Shown here piece after piece: positions 1-5,522 of a stretch of DNA of 7,618 nucleotides. This DNA comes from Pseudomonadota bacterium (GTDB taxonomy: Bacteria > Pseudomonadota > Alphaproteobacteria > Sphingomonadales > Sphingomonadaceae): positions 1 through 7,618 of the forward strand of contig JAFAGN010000170.1 in the NCBI GenBank assembly GCA_023422695.1, read 5' to 3'. Numbering within the stretch: the first letter of the stretch is position 1; every line of letters begins with the position of its first letter. Position numbers and translations under genes: made by a program. The notes beneath the pieces were generated by a model, which ran no database searches, was not told where the DNA came from, and saw only the letters and a list, made by a program, of their open reading frames with translations.

Positions 1-16
1 GCGCAGGACCTATGGA

Positions 17-36
17 CCCCACCCCAACCCCCCCCC
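17..36 (-). other. G-quadruplex motif upstream of hisZ
   Basis: Read on the minus strand, this stretch is a run of nine Gs, TT, GGGG, T, GGGG. The nine-G run can supply two four-G tracts, so four G4 tracts with loops of 1, 2 and 1 nt are available, which is a textbook compact quadruplex motif. It lies 50-69 nt before the hisZ start on the template strand for hisZ. Only the motif is visible; folding in the cell is not known. Confidence 0.45.
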
Positions 37-66
37 TGATGGGGTGGGGCTTTCAAAAGCCCCCAC
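17..66 (+). promoter_or_regulatory. Structured leader before hisZ with two mutually exclusive hairpins
   Basis: CCCCACCCC (17-25) is perfectly complementary to GGGGTGGGG (41-49). The 3' half of that second arm also begins a second hairpin, GGGGCTT (46-52) with AAGCCCC (57-63) around a TCAA loop. That stem can be extended by GT/AC (44-45 with 65-66) past one bulged C. Because 46-49 belong to both stems, the two cannot form together. No T-run follows either stem on the plus strand, so this is not a standard intrinsic terminator. It could end transcription of a gene left of the window, or act as a leader structure for hisZ. The pairings are seen; the function is inferred. Confidence 0.35.
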
Positions 67-85
67 GACGGGCTAGGAGCGCACC

Positions 86-1198
86 ATGCCCCGCACCCCT
101 GCCCTGCTGCCCGAAGGCCTTCGCGACCGCCTGCCCCAACAGGCCGAGGCCGCGTCGCGCGTCACCCGCGCGCTCGTCGATGCGATGCGTGCGCATGGTT
201 ATGGCCGCGTGGCGCCGCCGCTCGCGGAGTTTCGCGAAACGCTGGGCGACGACAATGATCGCTCGAACCGCGACCTGCTGCGCTTCACCGATCCGGTGTC
301 GCAGCGCACGCTGGCGCTGCGCCCCGACATCACGCGGCAGGTCGGCCGCATCGCGACATCGCTGCTCGCGGGCGCCCCGCGTCCCTTGCGTCTCTGCTAC
401 GCCGGACAAGTCGTCAAACTGCGCGCCAGCCAGCTCCGCCCGGCGCGCGAGATGCTGCAGGTCGGCGCCGAACTGATCGGCAGCGACAGCGTCGCCGCGG
501 CGCGCGAGATCGTCGGCGTCGCGATCGACGCGCTCGAAGCCGCGGGCATCGGCCCGGTCACGATCGACTTCACCCTGCCCGACGTCGTCGACCTGCTCGC
601 GAACGGGCCGCTGCCCGTCGATATCGACATTCAGCAACTGCGCGACGAACTGGATGCCAAGGACGCCGGGGCGCTGACCCGCATCGGCGCCGCCGCCTAT
701 CTGCCGCTGCTCCGCGCCACCGGCCCGTTCGATCAGGCGATCGCCGACCTGCGCGCCTTCGACACATCGGGCGTGCTCGGCGCCCGCATCGACGCGCTCG
801 AAGCGATCGCTGCCCCCATCCGCGACCGCGTCACGCTGACCCTCGACCCGACCGAACGCCACGGCTTTGCCTATCAAAGCTGGTTCGGCTTCCAGATCTT
901 TGTTCCGGGCCAGGGCGACGCGGTCGGCCGCGGCGGCGGCTATGCTATCCCCGTCGGCGAGCAGGAAGAAGCCGCGGTCGGCTTTTCGCTCTATCCCGAT
1001 CCGCTGATCGACGCGGGACTTGGCGCCGAAGACGACCGCGACCGCCGCATCTTTTTGCCGCAGGGTCATGACCCGGCGCTGGCGGCAAGCTTGCGCGCCG
1101 ATGACTGGCAGACCGTGGCGGCGCTGTCCGATGCCGATGATGCGCGCGCGCTCGGATGCGGATGGCGGCTCGGCGGCGACGGGCCGGTAGCGGTCTGA
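86..1198 (+). CDS. hisZ: HisZ, ATP phosphoribosyltransferase regulatory subunit
   Basis: HisZ is a histidyl-tRNA synthetase paralogue without aminoacylation activity. With the short form of HisG it builds the cytoplasmic ATP phosphoribosyltransferase, the first and feedback-controlled step of histidine synthesis. The 370-residue product has the class II synthetase core: a motif 1-like helix near residues 25-50, the motif 2 region with LALRPDITRQ (76-85), a following LRLCYAGQVVKLR strand segment (101-113), and a motif 3-like GRGGGYAIPVGE (281-292) leading to AAVGFSLYPD. The anticodon-binding domain of true HisRS is absent, as expected for HisZ. AGGAG at 75-79 sits 6 nt before the ATG and fixes the start. 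Presence of hisZ predicts a short-form hisG elsewhere in the genome. The product ends in a GD-rich tail after residue 360. The family call is firm. Confidence 0.95.
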   Translation: MPRTPALLPEGLRDRLPQQAEAASRVTRALVDAMRAHGYGRVAPPLAEFRETLGDDNDRSNRDLLRFTDPVSQRTLALRPDITRQVGRIATSLLAGAPRPLRLCYAGQVVKLRASQLRPAREMLQVGAELIGSDSVAAAREIVGVAIDALEAAGIGPVTIDFTLPDVVDLLANGPLPVDIDIQQLRDELDAKDAGALTRIGAAAYLPLLRATGPFDQAIADLRAFDTSGVLGARIDALEAIAAPIRDRVTLTLDPTERHGFAYQSWFGFQIFVPGQGDAVGRGGGYAIPVGEQEEAAVGFSLYPDPLIDAGLGAEDDRDRRIFLPQGHDPALAASLRADDWQTVAALSDADDARALGCGWRLGGDGPVAV

Positions 1199-1211
1199 CG
1201 CATCCCCCAGA

Positions 1212-1292
1212 CCCGTTCGTGTCGAGCGAAGTCGAGACACGCGACCGCACAGACAGCCCAAACGTATCTCGACTTCGCTCGATACGAACGGG
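1212..1292. repeat. Long imperfect inverted repeat (hairpin element) after hisZ
   Basis: A 30-nt left arm (1212-1241) and a 30-nt right arm (1263-1292) are inverted copies matching at 28 of 30 positions, around a 21-nt loop (1242-1262). Each arm carries the core TCGAGCGAAGTCGAGA, and the left arm contains GTCGAG twice. One mismatch would be a G-U pair in plus-strand RNA. The element begins 14 nt after the hisZ stop. It resembles short gene-end hairpin repeats I recall from sphingomonad genomes. It probably ends or protects the hisZ transcript, and it also lies downstream of the minus-strand dioxygenase gene. No T-tract follows. The structure is seen; its role is inferred. Confidence 0.8.
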
Positions 1293-1304
1293 GTTTAGAA
1301 CCCC
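1290..1304. terminator. Short GC hairpin just past the dioxygenase stop
   Basis: GGGGTT (1290-1295) and AACCCC (1299-1304) form a perfect 6-bp stem with a 3-nt loop. It lies 3 nt beyond the stop codon of the minus-strand dioxygenase gene and overlaps the last three bases of the larger hairpin element. Neither strand has a clear U-run after it, so a terminator role is only plausible. Confidence 0.35.
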
Positions 1305-1307
1305 AAG

Positions 1308-1685
1308 CTAAAAATCCGAAATCCCGAACCGCGGCACGCCTTGATTGACCCCCGGCGGATCGAGCACCGTCACGTCGAGCGTCACAGGCTCGCCGATCCA
1401 GTGCGCCAGCGTCGTATGGTCGGCCAGATCGTCGTCGGTCAGCGGATGGATGAGCGCGCGCAATCCCGTCGCCGTGATCGCCGCGACGACATCGCGCTCT
1501 GACCGCGCCAGAAAATGCACCTCATATTGCGCGATCGGGTGCGGCCCGGCGGCGCCATCGGTCATCGCGCCGACGAACAGAATCGCGGGGTCTTTCCCGA
1601 AATCATCGCGGAGCGCCGCCGCGGCGGGACGCTCGGCGGGATCGTAGTAGATGTGGGCATGATAGGGAGCGTCGGGGTTGGTCAT
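1308..1685 (-). CDS. DOPA 4,5-dioxygenase family protein
   Basis: This is a small 125-residue cytosolic protein of the DOPA 4,5-dioxygenase family, named for the fungal ring-cleaving enzyme of betalain biosynthesis. The diagnostic pieces are visible: YHAHIYYD at residues 8-15, GPHPIAQYEVHF at 47-58, and a late ALIHPLTDDDLADHTTLAHWIG stretch, given here as ALIHPLTD plus ADHTTLAHWIG. Conserved histidines at 9, 11, 49, 80, 90 and 95 are candidate metal ligands. An in-frame ATG lies 30 nt further upstream, but it is formed by the palindromic repeat there. The chosen ATG is preceded at 9 nt by AAAGGA (1695-1700), so the shorter start is preferred. Bacterial members are mostly uncharacterised; the substrate may be another catechol and cannot be read from sequence. 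It runs in the same direction as the hydrolase behind it, but a hairpin repeat lies between them. Confidence 0.85.
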   Translation of the reverse strand: MTNPDAPYHAHIYYDPAERPAAAALRDDFGKDPAILFVGAMTDGAAGPHPIAQYEVHFLARSERDVVAAITATGLRALIHPLTDDDLADHTTLAHWIGEPVTLDVTVLDPPGVNQGVPRFGISDF

Positions 1686-1710
1686 GGCCGCATATCCTTT
1701 CTCTTCAGCC

Positions 1711-1831
1711 GTCATTGCGAGCCCTTCGACTGCCTTGCAGGCGCTCAGGATAAATTTCCGCTTTGCGGAAGCGGAGCAATCCAGACCGGCCTTACCCTGC
1801 TCTGGATTGCTTCGCTACGCTCGCAACGACG
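1711..1831. repeat. Mosaic palindromic repeat, copy 1, with an internal insertion
   Basis: The outer arms are GTCATTGCGAGC (1711-1722) and its near complement at 1820-1831. The inner arms are AGCAATCCAGA (1775-1785) and TCTGGATTGCT (1801-1811). The right side (1800-1831) is an uninterrupted copy of the arm also found at the end of the window. The left side is split: about 52 nt lie between GCGAGC and AGCAATCC, where the other copy has 7. The extra DNA holds two mini-hairpins, GCCT-TGC-AGGC (1732-1742) and TTCCGC-TTT-GCGGAA (1756-1770), and a CCTTCGAC...GCTCAGGA segment reminiscent of another dispersed repeat. It starts 5 nt after the hydrolase stop. No target-site duplication was seen. Confidence 0.8.
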
Positions 1832-1836
1832 AAATT

Positions 1837-2769
1837 CTATCGCCCGAACACCCGCTTCAACCACGCATCGACCGTCGCGGTGGCTGCATAGGCCGGATCA
1901 CCCAGGCTACGGTTGATCTCGGCATGACCCTTCAACCCTTCGCCGGGAAAGCTGCCATGCTCGACCCGGCTGCCGCCCGCAGTCAGCGCGGCCCCCAAAG
2001 CCTTGGCCTGCCGCACGCCATCTTCGCGCTGGACATAGAGCAACAAAAACTCCCGCGCATTGGGCGCCGCGGCGTGCGCGGTGGGCGACAGCACCTTTTG
2101 CCGCGCCGGATCGGTGCCGAACGCCTGCTTGTACGTCGCCTGCATGATCGGCGGGCCGTCCTTCATCTGCGCCGGAACATCATAGGCCGCGCCGTCATTC
2201 GGGATCACCCCCGCAATGTCGGCGAAGGACAGTCCCGCGCCCTTCAGATAACGCTCGTCGGTACCCACGAGTGCGACCAGATGCGCACCCGCGCTATGCC
2301 CCATCAGCACGATCCGGCGCCGGTCGATGCCTAGCGTCGCGGCGCGGTCAACCAAGGCCTTCACGGCACTTGCCACATCGGCCGCCTGCTGTTCAACGGT
2401 TGCGGCGGGGACAAGCCGGTAGTTGATCGAGGCAAAGGCATAGCCCTGCTCCGGATAATGTACCGGTTTGAAACGCCCCGTCGCATTGTCCTTGCTGCCG
2501 CGCTTCCATCCGCCGCCATGGACATAGACGATCAGCGGCGCCGGTCCTTTGGCCTCCTTGGCGCGCCAGACATCCAGCACTTGCAAGGCGTCGCCGCCGT
2601 AAGAAATCGTCTGCCCGCCCGGCACCTTGATGCCGTCCTCGGCACCCATCCGTTCGGCCATCCGCTCGCGCAGCCGGTCGCGCAGTTTCTCGCGCGCATC
2701 GCTGGCGGGCATGCCGCTTGCCACGACGGCAGTCAACGCCGCCACGCCGATCCAGGTTCGCTTGCTCAT
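1837..2769 (-). CDS. Secreted alpha/beta hydrolase (esterase/lipase-like, BD-FAE type)
   Basis: The 310-residue product has an N-terminal signal peptide: MSKR, then a hydrophobic stretch (about 7-19), then GMPASDA, with a likely cleavage near residues 23-25. It is therefore expected in the periplasm or outside. Next comes a charged arginine/glutamate-rich helix (26-40). The hydrolase core has the oxyanion motif HGGGW (84-88), nucleophile elbow GHSAG with Ser159, probable acid Asp250 (QRED) and His282 (KGHAEI). This layout matches the carboxylesterase/HSL-like and BD-FAE families, which cleave esters; the substrate is unknown. The reading frame extends 38 codons further upstream, but GGAGGTG at 2775-2781 is ideally spaced from this ATG, and the signal peptide begins right there. 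It is divergent from purA. A palindromic repeat follows the stop closely. Confidence 0.9.
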   Translation of the reverse strand: MSKRTWIGVAALTAVVASGMPASDAREKLRDRLRERMAERMGAEDGIKVPGGQTISYGGDALQVLDVWRAKEAKGPAPLIVYVHGGGWKRGSKDNATGRFKPVHYPEQGYAFASINYRLVPAATVEQQAADVASAVKALVDRAATLGIDRRRIVLMGHSAGAHLVALVGTDERYLKGAGLSFADIAGVIPNDGAAYDVPAQMKDGPPIMQATYKQAFGTDPARQKVLSPTAHAAAPNAREFLLLYVQREDGVRQAKALGAALTAGGSRVEHGSFPGEGLKGHAEINRSLGDPAYAATATVDAWLKRVFGR

Positions 2770-2909
2770 ATCTGCACCTCCATCACCCCCCGGGCGCGCA
2801 TTGCTTGTCCCGCCCAAATGTCGCAAAATCATCCCAGCGCGCTTGCCTCTGCGGTCAAATCGTCTAAGGCCGCGCCGGGTCAAATGACCGCGTTCAGCAG
2901 GACAGCATC
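2770..2909. promoter_or_regulatory. Divergent hydrolase/purA intergenic region with a GGTCA palindrome
   Basis: This 140-nt spacer must hold the promoters of both the hydrolase and purA. The octamer GGTCAAAT occurs twice (2853-2860 and 2878-2885). The second copy is part of a 5-bp-arm palindrome, GGTCAAATGACC (2878-2889), ending 20 nt before the purA ATG. GCGGTCA (2851-2857) is also inverted as TGACCGC (2885-2891). A weak sigma-70-like pair, TTGCTT (2801-2806) and CAAAAT (2824-2829) with 17-nt spacing, could serve purA. The repeats are seen; an operator role is inferred. Confidence 0.35.
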
Positions 2910-4199
2910 ATGGCAAATGTTACCGTCATCGGGTCGCAATGGGGCGACGAGGGCAAGGGCAAGATCGTCGACTGGCTCGCCAGCCGCGCCGACGCCGTGG
3001 TGCGTTTTCAGGGCGGTCATAACGCCGGGCATACGCTGGTCGTGGGCGAGCAGGTGTACAAGCTGTCGCTGCTCCCCTCGGGCATCGTCACCGGCACGCT
3101 GTCGATCATCGGCAATGGCGTCGTGCTCGACCCGTGGGCGCTGCGCGACGAGATCACCAAGCTGCGCGGCCAGGGTGTTGTCATCAATGCCGAGAATTTC
3201 GCGATCGCCGACAATTGCGCGCTGATCCTCCCCTTCCACCGCGACCTCGACGCGTTGCGCGAAACCGCGGCGGGCGCGGGCAAGATCGGCACCACCGGCC
3301 GCGGTATCGGCCCGGCCTATGAGGACAAGGTCGGCCGCCGCGCGATCCGCGTCTGCGACCTTGCGCATCTCGACAAGCTGGAACCGCAACTCGACCGCCT
3401 GACCGCGCATCACGACGCGCTGCGCGCCGGATTCGACGAGCCGCCGATCGACCGCGAACGGCTGATCGCCGACCTCACCGAAATCGCCGACTATGTGCTC
3501 GAATATGCGCAGCCGGTGTGGAAGCGCTTGAAAAAGGTCCGCAAGGCGGGCGCACGCATCCTGTTCGAAGGCGCGCAGGGCGTCCTGCTCGACGTCGATC
3601 ATGGCACCTATCCCTTCGTCACCAGCAGCAACACGGTGAGCGGCACCGCCGCGAGCGGCTCGGGCCTCGGCCCCTCGGCGGTCGGGTTCGTGCTGGGCAT
3701 CGCCAAGGCCTATACGACGCGCGTCGGCAGCGGCCCCTTCCCCACCGAACTCGAGGACGAGGTCGGCCAGAAGCTGGGCGAACGCGGGCATGAATTCGGC
3801 ACCGTCACCGGGCGCAAGCGCCGCTGCGGCTGGTTCGACGCGGTGCTGGTGCGGCAAAGCTGCGCGGTGTCGGGCGTCACCGGCATCGCACTCACCAAGC
3901 TCGACGTGCTTGACGGCTTCGACACGATCCGCATCTGCACCGGCTATCGCCTTCGCGGCAAGATCCTCGACTATTTCCCCGCACACTCGGCCGATCAGGC
4001 CGAGGTCGAGCCGATCTACGAGGAAATGGACGGTTGGCAGGAAACAACCGCCGGCGCGCGCAGCTACGCCGACCTGCCCGCGCAGGCGATCAAATATATC
4101 CAGCGCGTCCAGGAGCTGATCGAAACCCCCATCGCGCTGGTATCAACCAGCCCCGAGCGCGAGGACACCATCCTGATCCGCGATCCGTTCAGCGACTGA
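2910..4199 (+). CDS. purA: Adenylosuccinate synthetase
   Basis: PurA joins IMP and aspartate using GTP to make adenylosuccinate, the first committed step from IMP to AMP, in the cytoplasm. At 429 residues it matches the usual bacterial length. The family landmarks are intact: glycine-rich loop GSQWGDEGKGK (8-18) with catalytic Asp13, GGHNAGHT (35-42) with His41, GTTGRGIGPAYEDKVGR (127-143) with Thr129 and Arg143, SSNTVSG (239-245), GTVTGRKRRCGW (297-308), and guanine-binding TKLDVLDGF (329-337). AGGA at 2899-2902 is 7 nt before the ATG. Its last 57 nt overlap, on the opposite strand, the end of the methionine gamma-lyase gene. In many proteobacteria purA follows hisZ directly; here two minus-strand genes lie between. 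The identification is essentially certain. Confidence 0.98.
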   Translation: MANVTVIGSQWGDEGKGKIVDWLASRADAVVRFQGGHNAGHTLVVGEQVYKLSLLPSGIVTGTLSIIGNGVVLDPWALRDEITKLRGQGVVINAENFAIADNCALILPFHRDLDALRETAAGAGKIGTTGRGIGPAYEDKVGRRAIRVCDLAHLDKLEPQLDRLTAHHDALRAGFDEPPIDRERLIADLTEIADYVLEYAQPVWKRLKKVRKAGARILFEGAQGVLLDVDHGTYPFVTSSNTVSGTAASGSGLGPSAVGFVLGIAKAYTTRVGSGPFPTELEDEVGQKLGERGHEFGTVTGRKRRCGWFDAVLVRQSCAVSGVTGIALTKLDVLDGFDTIRICTGYRLRGKILDYFPAHSADQAEVEPIYEEMDGWQETTAGARSYADLPAQAIKYIQRVQELIETPIALVSTSPEREDTILIRDPFSD

Positions 4200-5411
4200 C
4201 GATGCGCCGGGCGCTTCGGCGCCCATGCATTCCAGCGCCTGGGCCAGATCGGCGATAATATCCTCGACCTCCTCCAGCCCGACCGACAGGCGGATCAGCC
4301 CGTCCGAGATGCCATATTCGATGCGTTCCTCGCGCGAATAGGTCGAGTGCGTCATGCTGGCGGGATGCTGGATTAGGCTTTCGGCATCGCCCAGCGACAC
4401 CGCGCGATGGATCAGCTTCAAGCGGTTCATCATCGCGACCCCGGCAGCATAACCGCCGCGTAGTTCAAACGCGATCATCCCGCCAAATCCGCCCATCTGC
4501 TGCATGGCCAGGTCGCGCTGACCAAAGCTCGCCAATCCCGGGTAATGCACCGCGGCGACCGCCGGATGCGCTTCCAGCATGTCCGCAATCACCATGGCCG
4601 ACCGGCAATGCTCGGCCATCCGCAGCTTCAGCGTTTTCAGGCCGCGCATGACCAGCATCGCATTGAACGGCGCCATGATCGCGCCGGTCATATCCTTGAT
4701 CCCGACCAGCCGCACCTCGGCCAGATCGCGCGCACTGCCAACCGCGATCCCGCCGACCAGATCGCCGTGACCGCCCAGATATTTGGTCGCCGAATGGACG
4801 ACAATATCGGCCCCCAGGATGATCGGCTGGGTGAGCACCGGGGTCGCATAGGTATTATCCACCACGGTTCGCGCGCCATGGTTGCGCGCGATGGCCGACA
4901 CTGCGGCAATATCGATCAGGCGCATGTTGGGGTTCGCTGGCGTTTCGAAATAAACGATCTTGGTGGCGGGCGAAATATGACGGGACAGATTGGCGGCCTC
5001 GGTCAGATCGACATGGGTGATCGTAACCCCAAAACGCGCTAGACCGTGGCGCATGAAGGCAAAGGTGCAGCCATAGAGCGTCTTGTCGACGATCACCTCG
5101 TCGCCGGGCTTCAGGAATGACCACAGCACGCCCGCGATCGCGCCCATCCCCGACGCGGTGGCGACTGCGGCTTCGCCGCCCTCGAGCAATGCCATGCGTT
5201 TTTCCAGCAGGTCGAGCGTGGGATTGGATACCCGGCTGTAAAAATATCCGGGGCGCTCGCCCGCAAAGATTTCGGCGCCGGCCTCCGCCGTGTCGAAGAC
5301 GAACGTCGAACTGAGGTGCAGCGGCGGACAAAGCGCCCCGTCATGCGCCTTGGGATCATAGCCGGCATGGATCGCCTGCGTCGCAAAACCCGTCTTCGAA
5401 ATGCCCGCCAT
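4143..5411 (-). CDS. megL: L-methionine gamma-lyase (PLP-dependent)
   Basis: The product is a Cys/Met-metabolism PLP enzyme of fold type I. Methionine gamma-lyase cleaves methionine to methanethiol, 2-oxobutyrate and ammonia in the cytoplasm. Family residues seen: Tyr58-Ser-Arg60 phosphate-binding, Tyr113, Asp185, SATK with the PLP lysine Lys210, and Arg374 for the substrate carboxylate. The features that separate this enzyme from cystathionine gamma-lyase and sulfhydrylases are present: Cys115 in TLYGCTFAF and Lys239-Asp240 in GIKDMTGA, matching Cys116, Lys240 and Asp241 of the Pseudomonas putida enzyme. GGGAG at 5420-5424 lies 8 nt from the ATG. The 422-residue length exceeds the usual near-398; the extra C-terminal residues (about 397-422) are read through the purA hairpin and antisense to the purA end. 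It is divergent from an Lrp-type gene, its likely regulator. Confidence 0.92.
   Translation of the reverse strand: MAGISKTGFATQAIHAGYDPKAHDGALCPPLHLSSTFVFDTAEAGAEIFAGERPGYFYSRVSNPTLDLLEKRMALLEGGEAAVATASGMGAIAGVLWSFLKPGDEVIVDKTLYGCTFAFMRHGLARFGVTITHVDLTEAANLSRHISPATKIVYFETPANPNMRLIDIAAVSAIARNHGARTVVDNTYATPVLTQPIILGADIVVHSATKYLGGHGDLVGGIAVGSARDLAEVRLVGIKDMTGAIMAPFNAMLVMRGLKTLKLRMAEHCRSAMVIADMLEAHPAVAAVHYPGLASFGQRDLAMQQMGGFGGMIAFELRGGYAAGVAMMNRLKLIHRAVSLGDAESLIQHPASMTHSTYSREERIEYGISDGLIRLSVGLEEVEDIIADLAQALECMGAEAPGASSVAERIADQDGVLALGAG
4202..4230. terminator. GC hairpin with UUCG tetraloop after purA
   Basis: GGGCGC (4209-4214), TTCG and GCGCCC (4219-4224) make a perfect 6-bp stem closed by a UUCG tetraloop. 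ATGC (4202-4205) and GCAT (4227-4230) can extend it across a small internal loop. It starts 2 nt after the purA stop. No T-run follows, so if it stops transcription it does so without the classical U-tract; it may instead block 3' exonucleases. The same bases encode residues about 395-404 of the converging gamma-lyase. Confidence 0.5.
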
Positions 5412-5428
5412 ATCCTGCTCTCCCAGTC

Positions 5429-5447
5429 TTACCGATGAAGTCGGTAA
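5429..5447. promoter_or_regulatory. Inverted repeat upstream of the methionine gamma-lyase
   Basis: TTACCGATGAAGTCGGTAA has perfect 7-bp arms around a 5-nt centre. It ends 17 nt before the gamma-lyase start on the minus strand, just upstream of its ribosome-binding site. It could be an operator or a leader-RNA hairpin in the 5' untranslated region. It does not resemble the Lrp consensus, unlike the palindrome on the other side of the region. Confidence 0.4.
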
Positions 5448-5502
5448 TATCAGGACCGCGTTGGCAAGTGCTGCTCATTCCAGCTAGTAAGTGGCGATAT
5501 TT

Positions 5503-5517
5503 TGGCATATTATGCCA
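5503..5517. promoter_or_regulatory. Probable Lrp-family operator
   Basis: TGGCATATTATGCCA is a palindrome with 6-bp arms and an ATT centre. It agrees with the published Lrp consensus YAGHAWATTWTDCTR at 13 of 15 positions; the two mismatches are symmetrical (positions 2 and 14). A half-site-like TGGCGATATT (5492-5501) starts 11 nt to the left, about one helical turn away. The site ends 5 nt before the regulator's ATG, where a repressor would cover the start of its own transcript. The match is seen; binding by the adjacent protein is inferred. Confidence 0.6.
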
Positions 5518-5522
5518 CGATT

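Noticed and set aside
53..1261. Long open frame on the minus strand across hisZ (402 codons)
   Set aside because: Mirror frame of a GC-rich gene. It has arginine/alanine-rich low-complexity composition and no recognisable domain, and the plus strand carries a clear HisZ with a good ribosome-binding site.
1212..1292. CRISPR array or phage attachment site
   Set aside because: There is one inverted pair rather than regularly spaced direct repeats, and no cas gene, integrase or tRNA is nearby.
1711..1831. Miniature transposon (MITE) with target-site duplication
   Set aside because: The inverted arms are present, but no direct duplication is visible at the flanks, and the second copy is cut by the window edge. 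It is kept as a repeat only.
1678..2334. Plus-strand open frame over the mosaic repeat and the hydrolase end
   Set aside because: It runs through the repeat and antisense to the hydrolase, with no plausible ribosome-binding site or domain.
2770..2883. 38-codon upstream extension of the hydrolase
   Set aside because: It would bury the signal peptide and ignore the strong GGAGGTG directly before the inner ATG.
2880..3986. Long open frame on the minus strand across purA (368 codons)
   Set aside because: Antisense to an intact, highly conserved purA. Its composition is typical of shadow frames and it shows no family motif.
4143..5411. Cystathionine gamma-lyase/synthase or O-succinylhomoserine sulfhydrylase
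   Set aside because: Cys115 and Lys239-Asp240, together with the divergent Lrp-type regulator, fit methionine gamma-lyase better, though side activities are possible.
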